The notes: a model not told the origin generated them from the sequence alone. A stretch of 64,000 nucleotides of DNA from Mesorhizobium mediterraneum (GCF_002284565.1 NZ_NPKI01000011.1:538756-602755), one strand, 5' to 3'; shown: positions 52,766-61,794, counted from the stretch's first letter. Made by a program: numbers and translations.

Positions 52766-52787
52766 TTATTTGTTGACTGATAAAAAA
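52766..52787. promoter_or_regulatory. TetR operator candidate 2
   Basis: Read on the minus strand this 22-bp block follows the operator at 52716-52737 (TTYTTTATC at one end, five differences in all). It ends 11 bases before the tetR start, so repressor binding would shut down tetR itself. The centres of the two sites are 50 bp apart. Confidence 0.5.
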
Positions 52788-52798
52788 TGGAGGTCGCG

Positions 52799-53404
52799 AT
52801 GGCAGGAAGGCCAAGGGAGTTCGATCGGGATCAGGCGTTGGAGAAGGCCCGCGACGCCTTCTGGACGCGCGGCTATGAGGGCACCTCGATGGCCGATCTC
52901 GTGTCGGTGCTTGGTCTGGCCTCGCCGCGCATCTATGCCGCCTTCGGCTCGAAGGAGGACCTGTTTCGGGAAGCGGTCGTTCTCTACGAGACCAAAGAAG
53001 GAAGCTTCGCCACCCGCGCGCTTGCCGAGGAGCCAACCGCTCGGCGGTTTGTCGAGCGGTTGCTGCGTGATGCAATCGAAATCTATACGAGGCCGGGTCT
53101 GCCGCAGGGCTGCATGGTTGTCTCAGCCGCGACCAACTGCGCCGCCGAGAACGATCGCGTGCTTTATTGGCTGGCCGAACGTCGCCGAGCGCGCAATGCG
53201 CTGATTGTCGAGCGCCTGAGAAAGGGCGTTCGGGACGGGGAGCTCAAACCGGATACGGAGGCCGAGGCCATGGGCGACTACTACACCACGCTCTTGTTTG
53301 GTCTCTCGGTGCAGGCGCGCGACGGTGTGCCGAAAAAGCGGCTGCATGCTCTGGTAACCGTGGCGATGCAGTCGTTGGACGCAAGACTTGTCCAGGGATC
53401 CTGA
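52799..53404 (+). CDS. TetR-family repressor
   Basis: A 201-residue repressor: MAGRPREFDRDQALEKARDAFWTRGYEGTSMADLVSVLGLASPRIYAAFGSKEDLF is the complete TetR DNA-binding domain. The C-terminal half with ARRLPQ-type helices and RKRLHALVTVAMQSLD matches the TetR_C group of AcrR/YdhM-like proteins. The ATG at 52799 follows GGAGG; an ATG at 52787 is in frame but has no such site. Probably controls the divergent exporter. Confidence 0.87.
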   Translation: MAGRPREFDRDQALEKARDAFWTRGYEGTSMADLVSVLGLASPRIYAAFGSKEDLFREAVVLYETKEGSFATRALAEEPTARRFVERLLRDAIEIYTRPGLPQGCMVVSAATNCAAENDRVLYWLAERRRARNALIVERLRKGVRDGELKPDTEAEAMGDYYTTLLFGLSVQARDGVPKKRLHALVTVAMQSLDARLVQGS

Positions 53405-53492
53405 GCTTCATCGACCGTCGTGCGGAGGTCAAAACGGAATTTCCCGGCAGATCAGCAGATCACATCGTGGCTGGGCGGGGTGGTGGACGAGA

Positions 53493-54647
53493 TCACGAAA
53501 ACGCCCTCGCGCTCTTCAGCAGCGCCACGAGCTGGCTCTGGCGGCTAGTTCCGGTTTTCCGAAAGATTCGTTCGAGATAGGTGCGGGCCGACTTGACGGC
53601 GATGCCGATTTCGATGGCCGCTTCGTGCACCGAACGGCCGGCGGCAAGCGCGACGGCGAGCCGGCCCTCGGCCGGCGTCAGGTCGAACAGGCCTGAAAAG
53701 ATATGGGGCGACGGAACAGTCGCGCAGAGGCTGACCTCGGTTGCCGAAACGAGAATATCCGCACCCGAAAAGATATCATGCGCGGCGCGGCGCAACGGCA
53801 GCAGGTGGACAACTAGCGCGGGCCGCCCCTTCGTGCCCGGAACAGGGATGGACCGCACGATGCGGTTATCCCGGTTCTGCGCGATGGCCTGCTGGAAAAG
53901 CGCGTTTGCCGGTTCATTGGCAAGCGCGATGCCGCCATGGGCCGTGGGGAGGAAAACGTGGGCCATGTCTTCGAGGAGCGGATTGGCCGTCAGCACGCGG
54001 CCCGACCCGCTCATGACAGCGGCCGGCAGTCCAATTTCGCGCAGCGTCGATACGGCGGTCTTTGCCCGTTCCAGACCCAGGCGCCCGGCAATAACGCCAG
54101 CTCTCGCGAGGTGAGGGCGCAGTTCGTCCAGCCGATCGATCGCGGCCTGATCGTAGATCCCGTCCTTTAGCCAGCGCTGGAAGACAAAAAGCACGAACTC
54201 TCCGCCAGGCATTGGGACGGATGTGCATACATGCGATCCAGCGCCAAATGCCGTTGCGCTTTTGCGGACGGGGTCGCGCTCGATCTCCTCGCCGGTCATG
54301 AAATCATCGACCCGCACAAAGCTTGCTGGCTGTGTGCTGCACATGCGCTGCACGCTTTCGGAAAACTTCCAGCTATCCCCCGCCATGAATTCATCGAGCA
54401 AGGGCTGGACATGCGCTTCGGTGATGGCGCGGACCGGCGACTGATCGCTGAATACAAAGATCGCGCCGCTTGCCGAGCGGGAGATCGCGCTTGCCGCTCC
54501 CAATACCTCCGGCCACAGCTCGTCCGCGAACGCCGCTTCGTAGATTAGATCGACAATGGCGAAGGCCTGCTCGTCCTGCGGCATTTCCAGCATCGGCATC
54601 TTCCTGGGCGAAGCAACGGCATCCATCTGCACGGTTCCACGCATCAT
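53493..54647 (-). CDS. LuxR-family helix-turn-helix regulator
   Basis: A 384-residue protein with a LuxR-type DNA-binding domain at the end: FDLTPAEGRLAVALAAGRSVHEAAIEIGIAVKSARTYLERIFRKTGTSRQSQLVALLKS. The first 300 residues have no clearly recognised sensor; GLPAAVMSGSGRVLTANPLLEDM in the middle resembles a PAS-like segment. Two ATG codons (54647 and 54644) begin the frame. No LuxI-type synthase is near, so it is an orphan regulator. The 54648-54925 gap shows no gene. Confidence 0.82.
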   Translation of the reverse strand: MMRGTVQMDAVASPRKMPMLEMPQDEQAFAIVDLIYEAAFADELWPEVLGAASAISRSASGAIFVFSDQSPVRAITEAHVQPLLDEFMAGDSWKFSESVQRMCSTQPASFVRVDDFMTGEEIERDPVRKSATAFGAGSHVCTSVPMPGGEFVLFVFQRWLKDGIYDQAAIDRLDELRPHLARAGVIAGRLGLERAKTAVSTLREIGLPAAVMSGSGRVLTANPLLEDMAHVFLPTAHGGIALANEPANALFQQAIAQNRDNRIVRSIPVPGTKGRPALVVHLLPLRRAAHDIFSGADILVSATEVSLCATVPSPHIFSGLFDLTPAEGRLAVALAAGRSVHEAAIEIGIAVKSARTYLERIFRKTGTSRQSQLVALLKSARAFS

Positions 54648-54925
54648 TCCGTTGCGTAAACTTTCGACGCCCGCCGCTTACGGATCGCTTACGGCATCGG
54701 GTTGCCGGTGCCGCAGCAGGGCAAGCCAGCAGCCCGCCAGGCCAGCAAAGCGCGGTCGATGGTCGCAGTTGCGCGCCGTTCGGCATGCTTTGCTAATCGC
54801 ATGACTCGATTGTGAATTCGGGCCGGGTTGAAGCGTGACCCCAAAAAGGCCATGCTTTGCTTGGAAAAGATCGAGTCTACGGCGATCCCGCTGACGCGGG
54901 CATGGCTTTGACTGAAAGGGATACG

Positions 54926-56701
54926 ATGCGGCAAGGATGTGCGCGCTGGCTGACACGGCTGGCAATTGTGACGGGCATGGCGATCTCTGGTCTGCCAGCC
55001 CTGGCCAAAGAGACCACCGGGCCGGTCAAGATCACATCCTTCTCGGGCGCTTATCTCGCCGCGCGGGTCGCCGAAGGCGACAATGATCTCGACAATGCCA
55101 TCGCCTACTACAAGCAGGCGCTCGCCTTCGCACCCGACGATACCTCGTTGCAGCAAAGCCTGATGTTGTCGCTGATCGCGCAAGGGCGCTTCGAAGAATC
55201 CCTGGTCTATGCCGACAAGCTCAAGGCGGTTCCGGACGTCGAGCGGTTCTCGCGCCTGGCGCTGGCCGTCGGTTCCTTTCACAAGAAGGACTTTTCCAAG
55301 GCAGAATACTGGCTCAAGCTTTCGCTTGAATCCGACCTCGACCGGCTGATCTCCGGCGTCATGACCGGTTGGGCCAAGCAGGGCGCCGGCGACGCCAGCG
55401 AGGCCATGGCCTCCATCGACAAGCTGCAGGGTCCGGACTGGTTCGGCCTCTTCAAATCCTTCCATCGCGCGCTGATTGCGGACGCATCTGGCTTGCCCGA
55501 AAAGGCGGATGCGATTTACGCCGCGACCCTCCAGGACACCGCGACCGGTAGCGCCGCACCCGAAACCTGGATGCGCAATGCGCAGGCCTATGCCTCTTTC
55601 CTCGCCCGCAAGGGCGACAAGGGCAAGGCGCTGTCCGTGCTTGATCAGGCCGAGGCATTTGCATCCGGCAAGGTGGAGATATCAGCGCTTCGCGACAAGA
55701 TCACCAAGGGCGAGAAGATCGAACCCTTCGTTGCCGGCCCGTCCGACGGCGCCTCGGAAATTCTGCTCGATCTCGCCACCGCGCTCAATCGCGGCGGCGG
55801 CGAGCCGTTCGTCCGCCTCTATCTGCAATATGCCCTGGCGCTGAAGCCCGACAGCGACGCGGCCCTTGTCCAACTCGCCGCCGTTTCCGAGCAGTTGAAG
55901 GACGGCGAGGGCGCTATCGCCTTCTATCGCCGCATCCCGGCCAGTTCGCCACTGAAGGAGCTTTCGGAACTGCAGCTCGGCCTCAACCTTGCCGATCTCG
56001 ACCGCCATGACGAGGCCATCTCCCATCTGAAAGCCCTCGTCGAAGCGCATCCCAACGACATGCGCACATATCAGGCGCTCGGTGGCGTCTATGCCTCGAA
56101 GGAGGACTTCCGCTCCGCGGCCGATCTCTTTGACAAGGCGGTGGCGGCGCTGAAGGCCCCGACCCGCGCCGACTGGAACATTTTCTACCAGCGCGGCATC
56201 GCCTATGAGCGGCTGAAGGAGTGGCCGAAAGCCGAGCCGAATTTCCGCAAGGCGCTGGAATTGTTCCCCGACCAACCGCAGGTTCTGAACTATCTCGGCT
56301 ATTCCTGGGTGGACAAGAACATGAATCTCAAGGAAGGCCTTGAGATGATCCAGAAGGCCGTCGACCTCAGGCCGAGCGACGGCTACATCGTCGATTCGCT
56401 GGGCTGGGCCTATTTCCGCCTGGGCAGGTTTGATGACGCTGTTCGCGAAATGGAGCGTGCCGTGTCGCTGAAGCCGGAAGATCCGGTGCTGAACGATCAC
56501 CTCGGCGATGCCTATTGGCGGGTCGGCCGCAGGCTGGAAGCCACCTTCCAGTGGAACCAGGCCCGCGACCTGAAGCCGGATCCCGACGTGCTCGCCGCCT
56601 TGCAGCAGAAACTGCTGAAGGGCCTGCCGCCGATCGAATCCAACACGGCGCAGGAAACCCCGAAGGTCAAGCCCGAACCGGCGCCCGCGCCGAAGGGCTG
56701 A
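54926..56701 (+). CDS. Exported tetratricopeptide repeat protein
   Basis: A 591-residue protein with a signal peptide (cleavage near ALAKE at about residue 27) and many TPR units. Clear ones are GAYLAARVAEGDNDLDNAIAYYKQALAFAPDD, then later AYERLKEWPKAEPNFRKALELFPDQ and AYFRLGRFDDAVREMERAVSLKPED. The tail is rich in Pro, Glu and Lys. ATG at 54926 follows AAAGGG; ATG at 54902 would add eight residues. Long periplasmic TPR proteins usually act as scaffolds in envelope assembly; a specific role is not visible. Confidence 0.82.
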   Translation: MRQGCARWLTRLAIVTGMAISGLPALAKETTGPVKITSFSGAYLAARVAEGDNDLDNAIAYYKQALAFAPDDTSLQQSLMLSLIAQGRFEESLVYADKLKAVPDVERFSRLALAVGSFHKKDFSKAEYWLKLSLESDLDRLISGVMTGWAKQGAGDASEAMASIDKLQGPDWFGLFKSFHRALIADASGLPEKADAIYAATLQDTATGSAAPETWMRNAQAYASFLARKGDKGKALSVLDQAEAFASGKVEISALRDKITKGEKIEPFVAGPSDGASEILLDLATALNRGGGEPFVRLYLQYALALKPDSDAALVQLAAVSEQLKDGEGAIAFYRRIPASSPLKELSELQLGLNLADLDRHDEAISHLKALVEAHPNDMRTYQALGGVYASKEDFRSAADLFDKAVAALKAPTRADWNIFYQRGIAYERLKEWPKAEPNFRKALELFPDQPQVLNYLGYSWVDKNMNLKEGLEMIQKAVDLRPSDGYIVDSLGWAYFRLGRFDDAVREMERAVSLKPEDPVLNDHLGDAYWRVGRRLEATFQWNQARDLKPDPDVLAALQQKLLKGLPPIESNTAQETPKVKPEPAPAPKG

Positions 56702-56736
56702 CCCTTCCGCCTTGACGCTTGGCGGGTGGCGCTCTA

Positions 56737-56803
56737 GAGCCTGATCCCGAACCGAAGGTCAGCCAGCAAAAAGTTGCAGACTTTTCGGACAAGATCATGC
56801 GGC
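56737..56803. repeat. Degenerate rhizobial intergenic repeat
   Basis: The segment beginning GAGCCTGATCCCGAA and ending ACAAGATCATGCGG, with GCAAAAAGTTGCAGACTTTT in the middle, looks like a worn copy of the GCATGATCC/GATCATGC palindrome class found at 19426 and 48933. It lies upstream of glyQ. Confidence 0.4.
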
Positions 56804-56847
56804 CTGATCCAACAGGTGCCGCATTCCGCCGCTCCGTCGAGGCCGCC

Positions 56848-57792
56848 GTGACCGTTGATATCCCAGCCCATATGCATCCCAGCCGCTCGTTCCAGGGGCT
56901 GATCCTGACCTTGCATAACTACTGGGCGGACTATGGCTGCGTCGTTCTCCAGCCCTATGACATGGAAGTCGGCGCCGGCACATTCCATCCGGCGACGACG
57001 TTGCGGGCGCTGGGGCCAAAGCGCTGGAACGCCGCCTATGTGCAGCCTTCGCGCCGGCCCAAGGACGGGCGCTACGGCGAGAATCCGAACCGGCTGCAGC
57101 ACTATTACCAATATCAGGTGATCCTGAAGCCGAACCCGCCCAATCTGCAGGAGCTTTATCTCGGCTCGCTGGCAGCCATCGGCGTCGATCCGCTGCTGCA
57201 TGACATCCGCTTCGTCGAGGACGACTGGGAAAGCCCGACGCTCGGCGCCTGGGGACTGGGCTGGGAGTGCTGGTGCGACGGCATGGAAGTGTCGCAGTTC
57301 ACCTATTTCCAACAGGTCTGCGGCATCGAATGCGCGCCGGTGGCGGGCGAGCTTACCTACGGGCTGGAGCGGCTGGCCATGTATGTGCAGGGCGTCGACA
57401 ATGTCTACGACCTCAACTTCAACGGCCGCGAGGGCGCCGACAAGGTTACCTATGGCGAGGTCTTCCTGCAGGCCGAGCAGGAATATTCGCGCCACAATTT
57501 CGAATTCGCCAACACGGCGATGCTGCTCCGGCATTTCGAGGACGCCGAAGCCGAGTGCAAGGCGCTGCTCGATGCCGGCGCGCCAGCTTCGAACGACAAT
57601 CTGGCGATGCACCGGATGGTGTTTCCCGCCTACGACCAGTGCATCAAGGCCAGCCACGTCTTCAACCTGCTCGACGCGCGTGGCGTGATTTCCGTCACCG
57701 AGCGGCAGAGCTATATCCTGCGGGTGCGCAATCTGGCGAAAGCCTGTGGCGAAGCGTTTTTGCTGACGCAGGCTGGCGGGCTGGCGGCTTAG
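56848..57792 (+). CDS. glyQ: Glycyl-tRNA synthetase alpha subunit
   Basis: A 314-residue alpha subunit of the alpha2-beta2 enzyme, carrying the class II catalytic core. [45 protein letters not shown] and [32 protein letters not shown] are nearly invariant. The GTG at 56848 ([14 protein letters not shown]) lies 5 bases after GAGG and gives the usual rhizobial N-terminus; ATG at 56872 is a later alternative. The frame is open further upstream through the repeat. It is normally followed at once by glyS, but here 522 bases intervene. Confidence 0.95.
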   Translation: MTVDIPAHMHPSRSFQGLILTLHNYWADYGCVVLQPYDMEVGAGTFHPATTLRALGPKRWNAAYVQPSRRPKDGRYGENPNRLQHYYQYQVILKPNPPNLQELYLGSLAAIGVDPLLHDIRFVEDDWESPTLGAWGLGWECWCDGMEVSQFTYFQQVCGIECAPVAGELTYGLERLAMYVQGVDNVYDLNFNGREGADKVTYGEVFLQAEQEYSRHNFEFANTAMLLRHFEDAEAECKALLDAGAPASNDNLAMHRMVFPAYDQCIKASHVFNLLDARGVISVTERQSYILRVRNLAKACGEAFLLTQAGGLAA

Positions 57793-57971
57793 CTCCAAAG
57801 GCTATTTGCGATTTCGACCGAAGCGCTGATTGGCAATACGCCTTGGCCGCTGGAACCAGCCATTGTCCGCAGCGCTTGCCTGACGCCAGGCATCGTGAAC
57901 GTGCCATGAGCCTGCGCTGTGAAACAGGCGCTGAGCGCGAGGATCTGTAGGAATGTCGATGCCGTCTTCAT
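57789..57971 (-). CDS. Possible small exported protein
   Basis: A 60-residue frame opposite to glyQ, whose stop codon overlaps that of gly[24 protein letters not shown] looks like a signal peptide with cleavage after AQA. The rest is short and without a known motif. There is no good ribosome-binding site (the upstream sequence reads GAACGACC), so it may not be translated. Confidence 0.3.
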   Translation of the reverse strand: MKTASTFLQILALSACFTAQAHGTFTMPGVRQALRTMAGSSGQGVLPISASVEIANSLWS

Positions 57972-58195
57972 GGTCGTTCAGCCAATAGTTCTCTGCCTGA
58001 GCGTGGGTCGCTTCAGCGCTGCGTTAGGTTCATGAAAATCTTTGACCCAAGGACGGACGATCCCGCTTCGGCCCGACAGGCAGCGGAATATTTTTGGAAA
58101 TCGCTGGCAGAGGCCGCGATCTTGCAGGGAAGGGTGACAGCGGCCAGCCGAGTTGCTATGCCCCGCCCGACCGTTCTCCCGCATGAGCTGACCCT
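57972..58195. other. Part of the 522-bp glyQ-glyS gap with no supported gene
   Basis: Short frames on both strands (a plus one from 58032 and a minus one from 58184) have no ribosome-binding site or recognisable motif. The region is less GC-biased than the flanking genes around 58030-58110. Together with the partial glyS copy that follows, it suggests a rearranged junction. Confidence 0.4.
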
Positions 58196-58315
58196 ATGCC
58201 CGACCTGCTCCTAGAAATTCGCTCCGAGGAAATCCCCGCGCAGCCGCACGCCCGCAGCGCCGCAGGCGCGAGGACGTGCAAAAAAGGAAAAGGCATGCGG
58301 GGAGGGAAACTCTAA
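58196..58315 (+). other. Partial duplicate of the glyS 5' end, also a 39-codon leader ORF
   Basis: An ATG at 58196 opens [15 protein letters not shown], then [12 protein letters not shown], against [15 protein letters not shown] and [11 protein letters not shown] in GlyS at 58315. The first 15 codons share protein sequence with one change (Ile/Leu) but differ at many third positions in codons 2-8; after that, 20 bases (CGCTCCGAGGAAATCCCCGC) are identical. The frame ends at TAA 58313-58315, which overlaps the glyS ATG as TAATG. It may be a leftover of a duplication or recombination, or a translated leader coupled to glyS. Confidence 0.7.
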
Positions 58316-60825
58316 TGCCGGATTTATTGCTTGAACTTCGCTCCGAGGAAATCCCCGCGCGCATGCAGCGCAAGGCGGCAGGCGACTTGCGGAAGATGCT
58401 GACTGACGGTCTGGTCGAGGCCGGGCTGACCTATGAGGCGGCGCGCGAATATTGGACGCCGCGCCGGTTGGCGCTCGACATTCGCGGCGTGACCGCGCGC
58501 TCGAAGGACATCAGCGAGGAGATCAAGGGCCCCTCGACCAAGGCGCCCGAACAGGCGGTCCAGGGTTTTCTGCGCAAGGCCGGTCTTTCCTCGATCGCCG
58601 AGGCGCATGTCCATGCCGACCCGAAGAAGGGCGATTTCTATGTCGCCCATATTGCGAAGCCGGGCAGGGCGGCAGAAGAAATCATCGCCGAGCTGGTGCC
58701 GGGCATCATCCGCGGCTTTCCATGGCCGAAATCGATGCGCTGGGGGCCTGCCTCGGCGAAACCCGGATCGTTGCGCTGGGTGCGGCCGCTGCAATCCATC
58801 CTCTGCACCTTCGGCCCGGAGACCGAAGAGCCGGTGGTGGTCGATTTCGAGATCGACGGCCTCCGCTCGGGTAACCTCACCTACGGCCACCGTTTTCATG
58901 CGCCGGGCGCGATCACCGTGCGCCGCTTCGACGACTATGCCGCAAAGCTGGAGGCAGCCAAGGTCGTGCTCGATGCCGACCGGCGCAAGCAGATCATCCT
59001 TTCCGACGCCAGGAATCTCGCTTTCGCCAACGGGCTCGACCTGGTCGAAGACGAGGGCCTGCTCGAGGAAGTGTCAGGCCTGGTCGAATGGCCTGTCGTG
59101 CTGATGGGCGAATTCGAGCAAGACTTTCTCGCCATTCCGGCCGAGGTGATCCGGCTCACCATCCGCGCTAACCAGAAGTGCTTCGTCACGCGGCCGCAGG
59201 GCGTTGGTGAAGAGCTTTCCAACCGCTTCATCCTGACCGCCAACATCGAAGCCAAGGACGGCGGCAAGGAGATCGCCTACGGCAACGGCAAGGTGGTGCG
59301 CGCGCGCCTCTCCGACGCGCTCTATTTCTGGAAGACCGACCAGGGCGACCTGCCTGACCTCGACCAGTTGCAGGCATCGGCGGAAAAGTTCGGGCTCGAT
59401 CTCAAAAAGCCGCTCGACCAGCGCATGGCTCGCCTCGACCATCTCGGTGTCACCTTCCACGCCAAGCTCGGCACGCAAGGCGAGCGGGTTGAGCGGATCA
59501 AGAGGCTGGCTGGCGAGATTGCTGACACGTTGTCGAAGCAGCCGAATTTCTTCGATGGCAAGCTTCTGTCAGCCGACGATCTGAACGTCGAACAGAAATA
59601 TCTCCGCGAGCGCGCCGAGCGTGCTGCCGTCCTGGCCAAGGCCGACCTCACCACCGAGGTGGTCGGCGAGTTCCCGGAACTGCAGGGCGCCATGGGCCGC
59701 AAATATGCGCTGCTGCAGGGCGAGCATTCTTCCGTCGCCGCGGCAATTGAGGAGCACTACAAGCCTCAGGGACCGTCAGACCGCGTGCCCACAGATCCAG
59801 TGTCGGTGGCCGTCGCGCTCGCCGACAAGCTCGACACGCTGGTCGGCTTCTGGGCGATCGACGAAAAGCCCACGGGGTCGAAGGATCCCTATGCGTTGCG
59901 GAGGGCTGCGCTCGGGGTGGTAAGGATTTTGGTTGAGAATGAGGTTAGGCTACCGGTCCAGCGCCAGTTTATTAACGCACTGTTCGGACTTACCTACAAT
60001 GGCGGTGATCGTTTTTCGGTGGTCTGGCGAGCGGATGACGGGGGGGATTTCACTACCGGCGTTGGATCGGCCGATGATCTGCTCAGTAAGCGAGCAGGTT
60101 TGTTGTCCTCGGAGGTACGTGGCGTAGAACTCCCAGACCATTCTGCGGCTGAAATAATTGCCGACCTCCTCTCCTTCTTCCACGATCGTCTGAAGGTCTA
60201 TCTCCGCGATCAAGGCGCTCGCCATGATCTAATCGATGCTGTGCTGGCGGGTGGCGGAAGCGCGCCAATCTCCCCCCTAGAGGGGGAGATGTCGGCGAAG
60301 CCGACAGAGGGGGGCGCTGTCCCGCCGGCGTCTCATTCTGTCACGCCCCCCTCTGCCCTGCCGGGCATCTCCCCCTCAAGGGGGGAGATTGGCCAATCGC
60401 AAAACGACGACCTGCTTCAAATTGTTCGCCGCGTCCAAGCGCTCGGCTCGTTCCTCGACACCGAGGACGGCAAGAACCTGCTCGCCGGCACCAAGCGTGC
60501 GGCCAACATTCTGGCCGCTGAGGAGAAGAAGAAAACGACGGTTGCCGACCATGTCGAGCCGGCTCTATTCCGGGAAGATGCCGAGAAAACGCTGTTTGCG
60601 GCGGTGAATCAGGCCGAGAAGGAAGCCGGCCAAGCGATACACAATGAAGACTTTTCCGCCGCCATGCTGGCGCTTAGCGCGTTGCGCGAACCGGTTGATT
60701 CATTCTTTGAACGCGTTCTCGTGAATGATGAGGATCAGGCCGTTCGAGCCAACCGTCTGGCACTGCTGGCGCGCATCCGGGCAGCGACTGACCAGGTCGC
60801 GGATTTCTCGAAGATCGCCGGCTGA
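58315..60825 (+). CDS. glyS: Glycyl-tRNA synthetase beta subunit with in-frame repeat insertion
   Basis: An 836-residue beta subunit, which recognises and binds tRNA(Gly). The N-terminus [26 protein letters not shown], the central NQKCFVTRP, the HD-like [33 protein letters not shown] and [10 protein letters not shown] are typical. It is longer than the usual size (about 700-750) for two reasons. Residues about 651-693 are encoded by a palindromic repeat ([16 protein letters not shown] ... ISPSRGEIG). The preceding part (about residues 545-640) includes an unusual stretch with less GC-biased codons. The ATG at 58315 follows GGGAGGG. The core C-terminal region ([21 protein letters not shown]) is intact, so the gene is probably functional. 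Confidence 0.93.
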   Translation: MPDLLLELRSEEIPARMQRKAAGDLRKMLTDGLVEAGLTYEAAREYWTPRRLALDIRGVTARSKDISEEIKGPSTKAPEQAVQGFLRKAGLSSIAEAHVHADPKKGDFYVAHIAKPGRAAEEIIAELVPGIIRGFPWPKSMRWGPASAKPGSLRWVRPLQSILCTFGPETEEPVVVDFEIDGLRSGNLTYGHRFHAPGAITVRRFDDYAAKLEAAKVVLDADRRKQIILSDARNLAFANGLDLVEDEGLLEEVSGLVEWPVVLMGEFEQDFLAIPAEVIRLTIRANQKCFVTRPQGVGEELSNRFILTANIEAKDGGKEIAYGNGKVVRARLSDALYFWKTDQGDLPDLDQLQASAEKFGLDLKKPLDQRMARLDHLGVTFHAKLGTQGERVERIKRLAGEIADTLSKQPNFFDGKLLSADDLNVEQKYLRERAERAAVLAKADLTTEVVGEFPELQGAMGRKYALLQGEHSSVAAAIEEHYKPQGPSDRVPTDPVSVAVALADKLDTLVGFWAIDEKPTGSKDPYALRRAALGVVRILVENEVRLPVQRQFINALFGLTYNGGDRFSVVWRADDGGDFTTGVGSADDLLSKRAGLLSSEVRGVELPDHSAAEIIADLLSFFHDRLKVYLRDQGARHDLIDAVLAGGGSAPISPLEGEMSAKPTEGGAVPPASHSVTPPSALPGISPSRGEIGQSQNDDLLQIVRRVQALGSFLDTEDGKNLLAGTKRAANILAAEEKKKTTVADHVEPALFREDAEKTLFAAVNQAEKEAGQAIHNEDFSAAMLALSALREPVDSFFERVLVNDEDQAVRANRLALLARIRAATDQVADFSKIAG
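60265..60392. repeat. 128-bp palindromic repeat inside glyS
   Basis: The ends CCAATCTCCCCCCT and AGGGGGGAGATTGG are inverted repeats; each arm continues with a GGGGGAGATG and a CAGAGGGG block. It belongs to the family of the intergenic element at 31690-31843. In the glyS reading frame it has no stop and is translated as about 43 residues. Confidence 0.85.
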
Positions 60826-60934
60826 GGCTTGGAAATAATTTGTTCCAATAGCCGATTCGAGCCGGCTTACAGTCATATGACGATGATCTCTGCGTGGCAC
60901 AAGGAGCATGTTCCCCAAACCCACGGAGGCTTCC

Positions 60935-61276
60935 ATGAATTCCGCTCGCGACATCGAAGTGACAGAAGAAACGCCTGCCGAGACGCTTGAGTCGGCTTCC
61001 GAAACGACCCTCGACCAGGCCGCCACCACTGCAGTCGAAGCTGCCGACCTGTCGGACGAGGACAGTGACGACGACGAAAGCGAAGCGACGGTCGAGGAAG
61101 GCGCTGAAGATGACAAAGCCGCCACCCTCTCGGATGACGATGAGGAAGACGACGAAGACGAAGAAGATGACGACGACAGCGTGAAGGCCGAGGCGCCGGA
61201 CGCTGAGGAAGAGGAAGAAGAGGAAGAGGAAGAGTCGGACGCCTCCGACGACGCGGACGAAGAGGTCGCGGCCTAG
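60935..61276 (+). CDS. Highly acidic low-complexity protein
   Basis: A 113-residue frame, very rich in Glu and Asp (runs such as DDDEEDDEDEEDDDD and EEEEEEEEEE). The ATG at 60935 lies 5 bases after GGAGG. There is no membrane segment or recognised domain. The composition suggests a disordered, strongly negative protein, perhaps binding cations or basic proteins. The low-complexity sequence could also be drifting coding space, but the good ribosome-binding site argues for a gene. Confidence 0.55.
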   Translation: MNSARDIEVTEETPAETLESASETTLDQAATTAVEAADLSDEDSDDDESEATVEEGAEDDKAATLSDDDEEDDEDEEDDDDSVKAEAPDAEEEEEEEEEESDASDDADEEVAA

Positions 61277-61347
61277 GTTTTTTCAAGCGACGGAGTTTTA
61301 CTCAGTGAACCGGGGCGGCGCGTGAGCGTCGTCCTGGCCTCGAGCGG

Positions 61348-61794
61348 CTATCTGGCTTGGTCGATCTCGGGAATGGGCGTCGGCTGTGGCGTTGCCGGCT
61401 CGCTGTTCGTTTTCCCTGCCTTTTTGTCGGATTTGGTGTCTGCACCAGGTGCTGCGGCAGCGGTGGTCGCGGCAGGTGCGGAACTTGGAGCCGGTGTTGC
61501 GAAGGCGTCGCCGACGATGCCGCCGCGAATGATCATCGGGCTTTGCATGAAATCATGCTTGGGCTGGCTCGGGATCGCAGCAACTTTTTCATAGGCGACA
61601 TCGGGCACTAGTTCGCCGAGCGCCACGATCGACGGTGTCGAGGAACTCTCAGTCACTTTCACCGGTTCGGGCGCGCCGAGCCTGACGACGGACGGCGTCG
61701 AGGATGCTGCACCGAGAACGACGAAGGACGAAGCCTGTGCTCCGCCCGCCGCCAAAGTGAGACCAAGCGCTCCCAGGATACGCACCCAGACCAT
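61348..61794 (-). CDS. Exported hypothetical protein with SSTPSxVxLG repeats
   Basis: A 148-residue protein with a signal peptide (MVWVRILGALGLTLAAGGAQA). The mature part has two copies of a ten-residue unit, SSTPSVVRLG (31-40) and SSTPSIVALG (51-60), with a shorter related SSFVVLG at 22-28. A Pro/Ala-rich tail follows. ATG at 61794 follows AAGGGGAA. I do not recognise a family. It is convergent with the acidic protein gene and divergent from the threonylcarbamoyl-AMP synthase gene. Confidence 0.6.
   Translation of the reverse strand: MVWVRILGALGLTLAAGGAQASSFVVLGAASSTPSVVRLGAPEPVKVTESSSTPSIVALGELVPDVAYEKVAAIPSQPKHDFMQSPMIIRGGIVGDAFATPAPSSAPAATTAAAAPGADTKSDKKAGKTNSEPATPQPTPIPEIDQAR

Noticed and set aside
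57978..58184. 68-residue minus-strand ORF in the glyQ-glyS gap
   Set aside because: No initiation signal and atypical composition; overlaps the plus-strand candidate.
58032..58214. 60-residue plus-strand ORF in the glyQ-glyS gap
   Set aside because: No ribosome-binding site, no recognised motif, and it overlaps the partial glyS copy in another frame.
60873..61286. Pro/Arg-rich minus-strand frame opposite the acidic protein
   Set aside because: It is the direct complement of the Glu/Asp codon runs and has no start signals.
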